NCBI RefSeq assembly: GCF_000346485.2
Contig: NZ_KQ976354.1
Location: 10,002,341 to 10,066,340, forward strand
Reading direction: 5' to 3'
DNA: 64,000 nt
DNA from: Scytonema hofmannii PCC 7110
Lineage (GTDB): Bacteria; Cyanobacteriota; Cyanobacteriia; Cyanobacteriales; Nostocaceae
Shown here: piece after piece, positions 1-9,067 of the stretch
How the letters are laid out: every line of letters starts with the position of its first letter
Numbering within the stretch: position 1 is the first letter of the stretch
Made by a program: the position numbers and the translations under genes
Notes under the pieces: model-generated
Seen by the model: only the letters and a program-made list of their open reading frames with translations
Database searches by the model: none
Told to the model about the DNA's origin: nothing

Positions 1-2
1 TC

Positions 3-257
3 CCCCTTGGTAATTTCATTGAAGATTATCTCACAAATTATTCTCATCCTAATGACTCTTTTGAAGTCGTAAACAACAATTTAGGCAATGCATTGCTAAC
101 TAATTCTAATCTAGGACTTTCCGAGGTGCTAGACTCACTAACTGTTACGTTAGGTGCATCACCAGGTGTTATTCCTTTTCAATTTGACAATACTGTCACC
201 CTTACCCCAATTGGGACGACAATCTTTGGAGGAAGGGAATTTACTCCGGTTTTGTGA
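3..257 (+). CDS. C-terminal part of an unknown protein (5' cut by window edge)
   Basis: An open frame enters from the left edge and ends at TGA 255-257, giving 84 residues. The fragment is rich in Asn, Leu and Thr, has no transmembrane helix and ends in FTPVL. It contains the stretch VTLGASPGVIPFQFDN. I do not recognise the family. Composition would fit a secreted or beta-rich extracellular protein, which is inference only. No ribosome site can be judged because the start lies outside the window. Confidence 0.45.
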   Translation, partial: PLGNFIEDYLTNYSHPNDSFEVVNNNLGNALLTNSNLGLSEVLDSLTVTLGASPGVIPFQFDNTVTLTPIGTTIFGGREFTPVL

Positions 258-651
258 TATCGACGGTATTGTCTAGTACAGCGGGCGCGTAAATAAGGCA
301 ACCATTAGTAATAAACAAAAAGCTTAAAATAAAAGCTTTTGCGCCTTCTGCCATCTGACCTTGCGTACTTCTGCCAACGAGCATCCTCCCGCAGTCTTTG
401 TCCTCCCCAATCGCTCATATCGCGTGGCACTTATACTACACCTCATACCAAAACAAAGCCCAGCCTATGTTAGCTCATGTAATACTACATATGGCAAATA
501 GCGGGGTGTTTTTTTATAAATAGAAAATGCTTTGGCAAACTTGCGCCAAGTGCGATAAGCCGGGTACGGCTTGCGCTTCGCGATCGCGCATTGACAACAA
601 TAGGACAGATCTTGCCCTATCTGTAAATCTTATTTTGACACTTGTTATCCA
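258..651. other. Intergenic stretch, no gene seen
   Basis: About 390 bases without a credible reading frame. An AT-rich imperfect inverted repeat near 315-339 (AAAAAGCTT ... AAAGCTTTT) could terminate the preceding gene. A GC-rich patch near 560-597 contains a HIP1-like GCGATCGC within alternating GC runs of the kind common in cyanobacterial intergenic repeats. Confidence 0.4.
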
Positions 652-849
652 TCACGCTCTACTTCCCCGAGATCGGTTGCAGTAGCGGTGAGTAAGACGT
701 GCATTTTCTGGAATTGTTTTACCGCGTAGAACTCGTGTGTGAATGGTTTCTACAGGCAAATCCTGCTTGTCAGTTTTGACACGTCTTCGTTCTAGAAGGA
801 TATCAAGAGGAGTCTCATCCTTAACTTCATCAACAATAATATCTTAAGA
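652..849 (-). pseudogene. Short unidentified coding relic
   Basis: A 65-codon minus-strand frame between two stops reads DIIVDEVKDETPLDILLE and then Arg/Lys-rich sequence. It has no ATG at a sensible place and no ribosome site. The amino-acid composition looks like real coding sequence rather than noise, so I treat it as a fragment of a lost gene. Family unknown. Confidence 0.25.
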
Positions 850-859
850 GTAACAAGCT

Positions 860-1331
860 TTGATGACAACGACTGAGGAAAATGCTGGCAGGCAGGCAGG
901 CGATATTAGTGTTAATGTCCCGAATGGAACTTTACGTGTGGCAGATGGAGCGAGTTTAAGGGCAGAAAGTCAAGGGAATTTTAAAGGTGGTACGATCGCT
1001 GTGAATGCGAAGAGAGTTGAATTAACTGGGGAGCGGCAAACAAAATAGGAGTTCATTTATATCCACAGGACGTGGCGGAATATTATTGAGTCCTATGGAG
1101 CCATTAGTGGGTGAAGCAATCATTACAGATTGGATTGTTCTTGACTCTCCTCGTCAACTGCCCTTTACTGCAACTAGTGTGAAAAAATCAACAATTGCCA
1201 TGCCAGAATCTATTGTTGAAGCGGATGGGTGGGTGCTAAATGAAAAAGGTGAGGTAGTCCTTACAGCTAACCCACCCTCTGCCAGGTCTAATACTCCTTG
1301 GCGGAACATTGCTTCTTGCCATGCAGGTTAG
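860..1331 (+). pseudogene. Filamentous haemagglutinin-type (two-partner secretion) adhesin, C-terminal relic
   Basis: Two fragments in different frames match the end of cyanobacterial FHA-like exoproteins. The first (860-1048) carries the beta-helix signature NGTLRVADGASLRAESQG followed by GGTIAVNAKRVELTG. The second (about 1059-1331) carries SSFISTGRGGI, then EADGWVLNEKGEVVL, and ends PWRNIASCHAG, the usual tail of these proteins. A frameshift or small deletion near 1048 separates them and the long N-terminal secretion domain is absent. In the family these are exported by a TpsB partner; none is present here. A second FHA relic lies at 25741-25878. Confidence 0.75.
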
Positions 1332-1373
1332 GTGTAGAGAACACTCCAAAATAAGTCATCCATACTCGAAGGT

Positions 1374-1601
1374 CTATTCACCCTCCGTGTTTTCCTCAGA
1401 CGCCTCAATGTCCTTGTTCAAGTCCTCAACCCAAACTTCTTCCCCACCAGATGACTCAGGGCTTTCCACCAAAACCAACCGTCCTTCCTTGTACGCCTGC
1501 CGCAAAGCTACTGCCTCGGCAATAATGCTCTGTGCGGTCAACCCTTCCTCATCCATCATCTTTTGCAAAGTCGTTCCAGTGCGATCGCTTACATACTTCA
1601 T
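1374..1601 (-). CDS. Small hypothetical protein, 75 aa
   Basis: An acidic 75-residue protein with an amphipathic start (KYVSDRTGTTLQKMMDEEGL), a helix around AQSIIAEAVALRQAY and a Glu-rich tail. No domain recognised. Size and acidity fit an antitoxin-like or regulatory small protein, but there is no toxin-like partner beside it. Its 5' side is 390 bases of non-coding DNA. It overlaps a plus-strand frame that looks like a shadow. Confidence 0.45.
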   Translation of the reverse strand: MKYVSDRTGTTLQKMMDEEGLTAQSIIAEAVALRQAYKEGRLVLVESPESSGGEEVWVEDLNKDIEASEENTEGE

Positions 1602-1823
1602 TTGTGCAAAAACTCACTCCACAATCCGATCGCGCTTTAATTGTGCTATTAATTTTTGAAGAAATTCGATAAACACTTGTCCTTTAGCACATAAATACCG
1701 CTTCTGAGCGTAGATAAGCGAGATCGCTCCTCCTCAACAAACTACGTACCCAAATTTCCCACAGAACTAAAGTAGAAAACTAAAATCTACAACAAAGCCA
1801 GTGCGATCGCCCAACAGACTTTG

Positions 1824-1984
1824 AACCTGACTTTTCACGGCATCTGGAAAACATTATTTTGAGCTTTTCTGAAACCCTGATTTTTACGTTAGCCATTTTC
1901 ATTAACTTAGCGCTATTGAGAATTAGCTTGTGGAAAAAGTCACGTTGTTTCGCGGTTTGAGGACTTGCCGTGAAAAGTCAGGTT
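1824..1984. repeat. Perfect 19-bp inverted repeat bounding about 160 bp (MITE-like)
   Basis: The left arm 1824-1842 (AACCTGACTTTTCACGGCA) is the exact reverse complement of 1966-1984. The 123 bases between have no coding potential. The right arm ends five bases beyond the stop codon of the damaged methyltransferase gene. Perfect arms and a non-coding core suggest a small non-autonomous mobile element. I could not define a target-site duplication. Confidence 0.5.
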
Positions 1985-1988
1985 TAAT

Positions 1989-2691
1989 TCAGGGCGTTCG
2001 CTTGGCATACCACGCATGAATAAGGAGAGTCTGGAAGAACAACACAGGCGTGTCAAAGCCACTTGATGCGATAATGGATTCAACTTCCTGCGGCGGTAGT
2101 ATGGCGATCTCTCGCCCATACGAGGTGACAAATTTTTCAATTTCCACAGCAGGCGTTTGCTGAATATCTAAGCATCCGCAGCCAAACTTCTAAAAGGCTT
2201 TGGTAAGACTCGGTAGATATGTTGGAAGCTAAATCAGAACTCACCAGATATCCATTAGGAAGAAGACGTGCGGCGATTTCGCGAAAGAAGTCGCGCCGTT
2301 CGGACTGCTGCATAAAAAAATGAGAAACCAAAAGGCAGGTTGCTGCACCGAAAGAGTCCGATGTGGGGAGGGAGTTGAGATAACCTTCGTGGAAAGTGCA
2401 ACGTGATGCGATCCCACAAGCTTCAGCTTTCTGGCGACAGATGTCCAGCATCGGTGCCGCCGGCTCTACTGCGATAAACTGCCATCGCGGAAATGTTTGG
2501 GCGAGGTCAATCAATTCTGCGCCAGTTCCCACGCCGACGCAGAGAATCCGTGCATCGTCAGGAAGTTCAGAAAGCACAATGCGGATAAACAAGTGAAGTG
2601 CATCGCGTATGGGAGCCAATTTAGCGAACTGCTTATCATAGGAAGAAGCGCGTTCTTGGTCAAAAACAATAGACGGCTTTTGATTTTTCAT
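1989..2691 (-). pseudogene. Class I SAM-dependent methyltransferase, frameshifted
   Basis: The first 184 codons hold a Rossmann methyltransferase: motif I ILCVGVGTGAELIDLA at about residues 49-64, motif II acid in FIAVEPAAPMLD, and a motif IV-like region around AATCLLVSHF. Near 2160-2168 the frame slips by one base. The C-terminal 50 or so residues continue in the next frame (QTPAVEIEKFVTSYGRE, then ILPPQEVESIIASSGFDTP) to a stop at 1989-1991. Rejoined, the protein would be about 235 aa, normal for the family. Either a recent frameshift or a sequencing error. Substrate unknown. Confidence 0.75.
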
Positions 2692-2851
2692 CTCGAATCA
2701 ATCTATCAAAGTCTTTGGGTGCTCTTTACAAAATAGATCGTCGCATTGAAACGACTCCGAGCGATCGCTTGAAGGCAGTCTACCATCGCACTGGGTTATC
2801 TGTGTATGATCGCACTCCTTTCCCCCAAAACTAAACGTTTTTTTTGGCCAA

Positions 2852-3901
2852 TTAAACGATAAGATTTAAATCACCAAATTCATGCCAAAGATATTGTTTT
2901 TGCACGGCTTCTTCATATGAATCTCGAATTTTATCGGCGCTTAAGAAAGCAGTCAACAAGTCGAGATGGCTAGCCTCTGGTTCGTGCATTCCAGTTAGTA
3001 AACCATTCACGGTTTTCAGCCTGTGATTGGCTGTAATATGCAGTCGCGTGTAGCCGTGTTTTGCTTTAACTTTTCCCGTTTCGTCTGCTACTGATTCTAA
3101 CGCCCGCACGACTGTAGTTCCCACAGCAATGACTCGTCCACCATTGAAGTGTGTTTGGTTAATCTTTTGGGCTGCTGACTCGCTAATCAGGTATTCTTCT
3201 TCTGAGGCTGGGTGTTGAGCGTCAAGAGCATCGTCCATATAAGAAGAAAGCCCCGTGTGAAGTACAATATAAGCTGTGTTTACACCCTGACGCTTCAGAT
3301 CTAAGAGCAACTTCCAGGTAAAAGCGCGACCTGCTGATGGCATCTCCGCGCTCCCTGGTTCTTTAGCATAGACTGTCTGGTAATAATCTAGCTCCCAAGG
3401 GGCAGAAACATACTCATAGCGAACTGGTCGCCCCAAACGATAAAGTAAATCCATCAACTCTGTACCCGATTTGGAGAAACGAAGTTTCCAAAGCCTGGGA
3501 ATATTGACATCGCGCTCATAAACTGTACCTGTTAACCCTTGCTCAAAGTCAATTTTCATCCCACTGCGAAGTCCACAGGAAAAAGGATCGCCTCTTTGGC
3601 AAAACAGCAAAGCTAACCAGGAGTCATCTGGGAGATGCTGTGCTAAACGAACTTCCATACAGTCGCCTCTTGGCATTTCACAACCATTAAGGCAAGCCGG
3701 AAGCGTGCGACTAGAATTAAAAACTAGCAAATCGCCAGGACGAAGAAATTCACTGAGACGATCGAATCGCGTGTGTTCCACCTTATTGTTAATACGGTCG
3801 ATTGCCATCAGCCGCACGCGATCGCGTCCAAGTCCTCGCCGTTCTGGTGGCTCTTGGGCTAAGAGTTCAATAGGAAGAGTAAAGGTAAAGGGAGTTGCCA
3901 T
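2852..3901 (-). CDS. QueA-like S-adenosylmethionine:tRNA ribosyltransferase-isomerase, divergent paralogue
   Basis: 349 aa, the usual length for QueA, which transfers the ribose of SAM to 7-aminomethyl-deazaguanine in tRNA during queuosine synthesis. Family landmarks are visible: LPIELLAQEPPERR, RPGDLLVFNSSRT, YQTVYAKEPGSAEMPSAG, GGRVIAVGTTVVRALES and a C-terminal FGDLNLIV. Several strongly conserved positions differ: canonical AGLHF reads AGRAF, NNTRV reads NSSRT, and the LHVG region reads LHTGLSSY. It therefore looks like a diverged paralogue whose reaction may differ. It begins 24 bases after the SDR gene's stop on the same strand, so the two are probably co-transcribed. Confidence 0.75.
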   Translation of the reverse strand: MATPFTFTLPIELLAQEPPERRGLGRDRVRLMAIDRINNKVEHTRFDRLSEFLRPGDLLVFNSSRTLPACLNGCEMPRGDCMEVRLAQHLPDDSWLALLFCQRGDPFSCGLRSGMKIDFEQGLTGTVYERDVNIPRLWKLRFSKSGTELMDLLYRLGRPVRYEYVSAPWELDYYQTVYAKEPGSAEMPSAGRAFTWKLLLDLKRQGVNTAYIVLHTGLSSYMDDALDAQHPASEEEYLISESAAQKINQTHFNGGRVIAVGTTVVRALESVADETGKVKAKHGYTRLHITANHRLKTVNGLLTGMHEPEASHLDLLTAFLSADKIRDSYEEAVQKQYLWHEFGDLNLIV

Positions 3902-3925
3902 AAGTTGTGACTTTCTAATTGCGAA

Positions 3926-4792
3926 TTATGAATTATTCTGTCCCCAGTTTTCTTCTTGAGCTTGAAATCTCTGTCCGTTAACGTTTTGAGATTCATCTGA
4001 AGCCAGGTAGATGAACACATCCGTAACTTCTGCTGGATCGGCCCACTGAGTTGGATCTTCATCTGGCTCCGCAGCACGATGCATTGCAGTATTCATGTCC
4101 CCCGGATCGACCCAATTTACTTGCACACCACTACCTTCTAATTCAGCAGCCCAAGTTTCAGACATCCCTTCTATACCAAACTTCGAGATTCCATAGGCTC
4201 CCCAGCCCGGATATCCTCTCACCCCAGCATCACTCGTTACGTTAATAATCGAGCCACCGCTTTCGATCATTGCTGGCAAGGCTTTTTTAATTAAGAGAAA
4301 TGGTGCAATCAAATTGGTGTTGATGACGCTGTGAAAGTCTTCTAAAGGATAATCCAATAGAAATGGCATTGGGGCTGGACCAATTGTTGAAGCATTATTG
4401 ACTAGTACGTCGAGTTTTCCATTGAATTCATTTAAAGTTGTAGCAATCACGCGCTCAATGTCTTCAGGTCGAGCTAAATCGGCAGTAATAGTCAAGACTT
4501 TTGTTTGAAGTGCTGCTTCAGCTAAAATGCGCTTGCGTACTTCATTTGTTACACGCTCAACTTCTCCAGGTTGAGTTAGATCTGCAGTGACAACCACAAC
4601 AGTTGTTTTATTTGTTTTAGGAACAACTTCTAAGACGCGATCTCGTACCTCGTTGAGGGCTTCTTCTCTTCGAGCCACAATCGCTATCCCAGAGGCTCCT
4701 TGCTGGGCATAAGCGATCGCCAGTTGCCGTCCTAATCCCTGTGACGCTCCTGTGATTAAGACGTATTTCCCTTCTAGTCTAGCCATATTCAA
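3926..4792 (-). CDS. Short-chain dehydrogenase/reductase with duplicated internal segment
   Basis: 288 aa NAD(P)-dependent SDR. Visible motifs: TGASQGLG nucleotide loop near residue 14, NNAS, catalytic YGISK, and a C-terminal PGDMNT segment. Between the cofactor loop and NNAS there is an additional unit: VVVVTADLTQPGEVERV is followed about 35 residues later by VLTITADLARPEDIERV, so the strand/helix that normally contains the single ADL acid appears twice. Classical SDRs are near 250 aa; the duplication explains the excess. Upstream gene of a probable two-gene operon with the QueA-like gene. Substrate unknown. Start could be Met1 or Met3. Confidence 0.85.
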   Translation of the reverse strand: MNMARLEGKYVLITGASQGLGRQLAIAYAQQGASGIAIVARREEALNEVRDRVLEVVPKTNKTTVVVVTADLTQPGEVERVTNEVRKRILAEAALQTKVLTITADLARPEDIERVIATTLNEFNGKLDVLVNNASTIGPAPMPFLLDYPLEDFHSVINTNLIAPFLLIKKALPAMIESGGSIINVTSDAGVRGYPGWGAYGISKFGIEGMSETWAAELEGSGVQVNWVDPGDMNTAMHRAAEPDEDPTQWADPAEVTDVFIYLASDESQNVNGQRFQAQEENWGQNNS

Positions 4793-4942
4793 TTCCTACC
4801 AACGAAATGTCAAGGTATTAGGATGCTGCTTTTGTTACTCTTTTTTCTAAATCATAGTCGTTATGAGTTTATTATAGCAACAAAAGTATAACGAGAAGTC
4901 ACTTGCTTATCAAAAAATGTTGAGCGATCGCAATGAACAGTC

Positions 4943-5538
4943 TCAGACTGTAGGATACATCCACCTTTGAAATAGTTTTGTTAAACGAGGCATCACCAGA
5001 TAGGTGAGCAGTGCTACAACCAGTCCGGTGGTAATGAGTTGATTGAGCAATAAGGGCAGACGAGACAAAAGCGGAGCCAACAATCGGCTGACGATCCCCA
5101 AGGTCACAAATACTCCCAGCCAGGTAATCAGTGCCATTTTGTAGCGAGGCGGTGGAGCCTTGAGTAGCTTTTCGGATAGTCTGAACCAAGTTTCCAATCC
5201 AGTCAAGGTTTGCACGTCCTCTGGTTTCTCAATCAATGGCTGCAATCGCTCAATCCAGTCACGCCGCACGTCCGACTGCATCCATTTTTTGAGATTAGTG
5301 TAGCTATCGAACCGCAGAATGGCAACGTATTCTGGATGAGTGAGATCGCGAGGTCGAATAATACTACCCCCATGTGTCCATCAAACTGCTTGGCAGCAGG
5401 AATAATGCCGTGCAGCCATTCCTCATACCCCTGCTCGCGCCCCGGACGAATCAGGTGCGAGATAATGGCAGTCACTTGATGATTTTCTTCATCTGTACCG
5501 GTTGCCACAGGCTCGTCTAACATCACATTTGTCTCCAT
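4943..5538 (-). pseudogene. Antibiotic-biosynthesis-monooxygenase-like protein with C-terminal membrane helices, frameshifted
   Basis: The N-terminal part (METNVM start at 5538) carries an ABM-type ferredoxin-fold sequence: VTAIISHLIRPGREQGYEEW and AKQFDGHMGV. At about 5367-5377 one base is missing. The next frame continues IIRPRDLTHPEYVAILRFDS, then KKWMQSDVRRDWIERLQPL, an ETWF motif and two hydrophobic helices (MALITWLGVFVTLGIVSRL and LLNQLITTGLVVALLTYLV). Rejoined it is about 198 aa, consistent with the membrane-anchored ABM proteins of bacteria. A partial second copy is at 8131-8208. Frameshift could be real decay or an assembly error. Confidence 0.75.
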
Positions 5539-5853
5539 CGGATGACTGTGCTGCCAGCAGTTTATCAACGAGCAAGCATTTAGGACAAGATTAATGCGAT
5601 CGCAAAAGGAAACCAAAAAAGGTTCTCAACGTCAGTTAGCTCAAAGATTCTCTTGTCAGCTTATCAGAGGTAAATGATTATTTTCAATCCCATTACCGTT
5701 ACTGCTATTAGCTATGCTCTTAGTAGTACTGCTGCAATTGGCTTTAGCACTCAAAGTCCATCCAGTTTAAGCGTGAGCGAAGGAAACAAGAATCTCATTA
5801 CCCAAAGCTATGCAAATCAAAGTCTATCCCGCACTCATTCAGGAGAAGTTAGT

Positions 5854-6426
5854 ATGCGAGAACTCAAATATTACGTGGCTTGTACCGTCGATAGATTCAT
5901 TGCCCGCAAGGACGATTCATATGATTTTTTCCTTATGGAAGGCGAGCAAGTCGCCTATTTGCTTGAAACTTTTCCTGAAACTATTCCGGCTCACTTTCGC
6001 AACAAACTAGGCATTAGTGCTGAGAATAAATGGTTTGATGTTGTTTTGATGGGACGCAGAACTTACGAAGTGGGGTTAAAGGATGGTTTTACCAACCCTT
6101 ACCCGCAGATGAAGCAGTATGTTTTCTCTCGCACCCTGAAAGAAAGTCCAGATAGAAATGTTGAGTTTGTCTCAGATAACGCTGTGGGATTGGTTAGGGA
6201 ATTGAAGCAGCAACCTGGTAAGGACATTTGGCTCTGCGGTGGTGGCGATTTAGCTACAATGCTTTCAGGTGAAATCGACGAGATAATCCTGAAGGTACAT
6301 CCGATACTTCTCGGCTCAGGCATTCCACTTTTTTCTGGTGCGATCGAGCAGACTTCACTGGAACTTACCGACAGCAAGATCTACAGTAACGGTTTCATGT
6401 TGCTGCACTATCGAGTGAAAAAGTAA
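5854..6426 (+). CDS. Dihydrofolate-reductase-fold protein (RibD C-terminal family)
   Basis: 190 aa from ATG 5854, chosen because AGGAG at 5841-5845 gives good spacing and homology-like sequence starts at MRELKYYVACTVDRFIA; the longer frame from 5674 adds an unrelated N-terminus. Family features: VDRFIA near the start, VVLMGRRTYE at about residue 68, and DIWLCGGGDLATML, which form the NADPH site in RibD-C reductases. Ends with LTDSKIYSNGFMLLHY. Proteins of this type are annotated as dihydrofolate-reductase family; the natural substrate is usually unknown. Confidence 0.85.
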   Translation: MRELKYYVACTVDRFIARKDDSYDFFLMEGEQVAYLLETFPETIPAHFRNKLGISAENKWFDVVLMGRRTYEVGLKDGFTNPYPQMKQYVFSRTLKESPDRNVEFVSDNAVGLVRELKQQPGKDIWLCGGGDLATMLSGEIDEIILKVHPILLGSGIPLFSGAIEQTSLELTDSKIYSNGFMLLHYRVKK

Positions 6427-6537
6427 CTCCTATAACTTAAAGATTTTTTTTCGTCTAGGTTCAAAGGAGAGAGGAATTAATACCGGACTGGGTAAGGAAA
6501 CAAAAGAATTGTGGATCTACTAAAACCCAATCCGTAG

Positions 6538-7623
6538 TTATGCTTTTTTGGTAGCACGCAAGTATCTGAGATACTTCATAATTCTAGCAAAAAATAGTCT
6601 CAAAAAAGCTATTTTGCTTTGCCATCCAGGATATTTGCGTATCAGATACCATGTGGCTGATGGACTTAACCATATGCCATAGCATTTTTGTAAGTGTTTA
6701 GCTAATGCCACTCCCTCAAGTGAATCTGCTAATTTGTCAACTACTTTCAGGCTAGGCGGTAACTTGTTAAGATTCGCCGTTCGATCGCTGTGTAAGTTGA
6801 TCCAGTGTGGTTCTCCACCTTTGTTGTATGTTTTTGCTTCCGGATGCCCGCAACCAATGTTATGTACAAAAGACACCATCGGTGTAATGTGTACATATTT
6901 TTTGTACAAACATGCCAAAGTCAGAGTTATTACCCAATCTTTTTTATGATTGTTTTCTAGAAAAAATTGATTAACAATTGTATATTTTGTTTGGATTGTT
7001 GCAGGTATTTTATAATAGTTCCCAAAAGGGTTATACCCCTGTTTATACTTAGCAAGATTCAAATCATGCCAACGATCTGCCCAGGTTCCCAAACCTAAAG
7101 CAAATACTCGTTGTGATACCATAAAATCTTCTTGAATGACTTGATTCAAGCCTTGAGGAAAATTTGCATAGGCTGTAACTGAAAACACTTGAGGAAAATC
7201 ACGATAAGCTACTAACAGACGACACATTCTGTCATAAAAATAAGGATTGGGAACAACGTCATCTTCTAAGTATATCGCAGCAGAAAAATGATTAAAAACT
7301 TGAGTGAGGGCAGTAACTGCATTGACATCACAGCCTAAATTATGCGATCGAGATATAATATCAACGGGAATAGTATTGGAAAATCCTTGCAGTAAATTAA
7401 TAGATTTTTTTATCAATTTTTTGTCTTTTTCATTCCGCGCTCCATCAATGAAAGCCAGAATTTTTTTGGGCTTTAATGTTTGTTTGGCTAGGGCTGATAG
7501 AACTTGTTCTAGTAGATCGGGGCGAGTAAAAGTCAGTAGAACAATAGGTGGTAAATCTTTTGGCAGTTCTACTTCATTTAAAGATAAAGGAAGTTTGAGT
7601 TTTTGATTAGTGTAAGTGGTCAT
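6538..7623 (-). CDS. Glycosyltransferase family 2-like (GT-A fold)
   Basis: From ATG 7623 the product is 361 aa; an in-frame ATG at 7680 would add 19 residues and no clear Shine-Dalgarno decides between them. The GT-A start LPPIVLLTFTRPDLLEQVL is at about residue 24. It is followed by ILAFIDGARNEKD, SRSHNLGCDVNAV and the metal-binding IYLEDDVVPNPYFYDRM (a DxD-like EDD). FALGLGTWADRW resembles acceptor-side motifs in GNT-I-like enzymes. Probably a soluble sugar transferase for a surface glycan. AT-rich compared with its neighbours and isolated, which suggests acquisition by transfer. Confidence 0.8.
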   Translation of the reverse strand: MTTYTNQKLKLPLSLNEVELPKDLPPIVLLTFTRPDLLEQVLSALAKQTLKPKKILAFIDGARNEKDKKLIKKSINLLQGFSNTIPVDIISRSHNLGCDVNAVTALTQVFNHFSAAIYLEDDVVPNPYFYDRMCRLLVAYRDFPQVFSVTAYANFPQGLNQVIQEDFMVSQRVFALGLGTWADRWHDLNLAKYKQGYNPFGNYYKIPATIQTKYTIVNQFFLENNHKKDWVITLTLACLYKKYVHITPMVSFVHNIGCGHPEAKTYNKGGEPHWINLHSDRTANLNKLPPSLKVVDKLADSLEGVALAKHLQKCYGIWLSPSATWYLIRKYPGWQSKIAFLRLFFARIMKYLRYLRATKKA

Positions 7624-7744
7624 TTTTTTGGAATATATATCTAAACAGTTCAACCAAGTCGTGTTGCAGCACATTGTCAACCATCCGAATTCACTGATTG
7701 TGGAACTCGGTGCTGGTCTGTCTACTCTTTACTCAGTTCGGCGC

Positions 7745-7935
7745 AGGTAAATAAAGATTTATCCCAAAGGCTTACCTGCTCTATCTCCTGCGATTTTTTA
7801 GTTCCGTCGAACTCACGTTATTGACTATCGATCTAACCTAAGTACATCCCGTACTGCTGCCAATAATAAACTATCAAATATCAACGTAAATTAAGTCAGT
7901 CTTTAGAAGGATGCCGCGAGCAGATATTAGGTTTT
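7745..7935. repeat. Dispersed intergenic repeat, blocks A and B (copy 1)
   Basis: Block A (about 7745-7838) recurs with about 90 percent identity at 8326-8426; block B (about 7838-7935) recurs at about 9500-9690 with an insertion inside it. None has a reading frame. Copy 1 carries the uninterrupted form of block B (junction at 7861-7870). Confidence 0.65.
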
Positions 7936-8031
7936 TTGTAAGAAATTATACTTAGTAATGAAGACTAAAGAAAAGTTCATTAAGATGAACTGATAAAACC
8001 AGGAAGGCTCTTGGTGTTTTGCCTCTGAATG

Positions 8032-8112
8032 CTTAATTTAAATAGTTTAGGAATTTGCAAAGGAACCGTGCGATCCTCTGTACCGTGGACAGTCAGCACG
8101 GGTGGGTCATTC
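8032..8112 (-). pseudogene. Alpha/beta hydrolase fragment
   Basis: A minus-strand fragment reads NDPPVLTVHGTEDRTVPLQI, the segment that carries the catalytic Asp loop (HGTED..VP) in esterase/dienelactone-hydrolase-like proteins. Nothing else of the enzyme is present. It abuts the monooxygenase fragment at 8131-8208. Confidence 0.6.
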
Positions 8113-8130
8113 GAGGTCACGTATATGCGA

Positions 8131-8208
8131 TCACAGCAATGGTTGCAATCGCTCAATCCAGTCACGCCGCACGTCCGATTCCATCCATTTTTTGAGATTA
8201 ATGTAGCT
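8131..8208 (-). pseudogene. Partial second copy of the ABM-like gene
   Basis: Reads SYINLKKWMESDVRRDW then IERLQPLL and stops. It matches the middle of the frameshifted gene at 4943-5538 nearly base for base (compare 5233-5310), with Glu for Gln at one position. The sequence on either side is unrelated, so only about 80 bases of the gene survive. Confidence 0.7.
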
Positions 8209-8325
8209 CTATTTCAGCTATACCCACAGCGTTGGTCTTTTCTTCTAAACTTGCTTTCTTGGATTCCTTCGATCCGAAATAGTTATTTAATTGTTGAGAC
8301 CAAGATAGAGCCATTGTTGTCAGTA

Positions 8326-8426
8326 GGTGCAGGTAAATAAATATTTATCACAAAGACTTACCTGCTCTACCTCCTGCTATTTTTTAGTTCTGTCGAACTC
8401 ACGTTATTGACTATTGATCTAACCAG
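8326..8426. repeat. Dispersed intergenic repeat block A (copy 2)
   Basis: Second copy of the block at 7745-7838: same order of short motifs (GCAGGTAAATAAA, CTTACCTGCTCTA, GTCGAACTCACGTTATTGAC) with a few substitutions. It ends inside the 3' end of the DUF3611 gene, so it may have supplied that gene's last codons or its terminator region. Confidence 0.6.
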
Positions 8427-8983
8427 TTAAGCAGCCCAAGTGAAGTAGCGCCTCCTACAAGGTGAGCCCCAATTAGATTGATGTTTGCCAAAACTACAAA
8501 AAGATCTAGGGAACGAATGACATTTTCAGGTCTGTAGACTGCCACTCCTTGAGGTAGAGCTAAAGCTTTCGATACTACAGCAATAACGGTTACTTCAGAT
8601 GCTAAAAAAGCTAACAATAGCCCTATCAAACTGACGATTAATCCAATGCGTAATACTTGAATTACGTCCTCTTTGCTTGGATGTAGTTCGCGGTTAGGGG
8701 ACTGTAAAAGTTTATCTAAACGCCTGTAGCGGTTCACCCAATAGAGCCTGAAACACAGCACTAAAATTCCAATAATACCAAAAAAGACTCCAAACCCCAT
8801 GACCGAATTCGTCGTTGTTTGAACAGTGGAACTACGGCTAAATATTGCCAAGAACAAAGCCAAGCTAGAAACAGCGCCTAGTGCTAACTGTATCCAGAAG
8901 CTAATCGGCCTTACTACGTGAAAAGTAGCTGCAAATTTTTGCTTAGTTGGTACAGGTAGGTATGAATTCAACTCATTTGACAT
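8411..8983 (-). CDS. DUF3611 family membrane protein
   Basis: 190 aa with four hydrophobic segments: about residues 28-47 (PISFWIQLALGAVSSLALFL), 60-80 (VMGFGVFFGIIGILVLCFRL), 108-130 (IGLIVSLIGLLLAFLASEV) and 165-185. The pattern and the LYWVNRYRRLD loop match DUF3611, found in cyanobacteria and plastids. It probably sits in the thylakoid or plasma membrane; no function is established. AAGGAG-type sequence lies just upstream of the ATG at 8983. Monocistronic here. Confidence 0.85.
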   Translation of the reverse strand: MSNELNSYLPVPTKQKFAATFHVVRPISFWIQLALGAVSSLALFLAIFSRSSTVQTTTNSVMGFGVFFGIIGILVLCFRLYWVNRYRRLDKLLQSPNRELHPSKEDVIQVLRIGLIVSLIGLLLAFLASEVTVIAVVSKALALPQGVAVYRPENVIRSLDLFVVLANINLIGAHLVGGATSLGLLNWLDQ

Positions 8984-9067
8984 ATTCTTTCTCCTTAAGC
9001 CTGATAAACTATCTTTTGATTTTTGAAAACAGTCTTACTTCAGTAATTTTGGGCTTGGCATAGCGCC

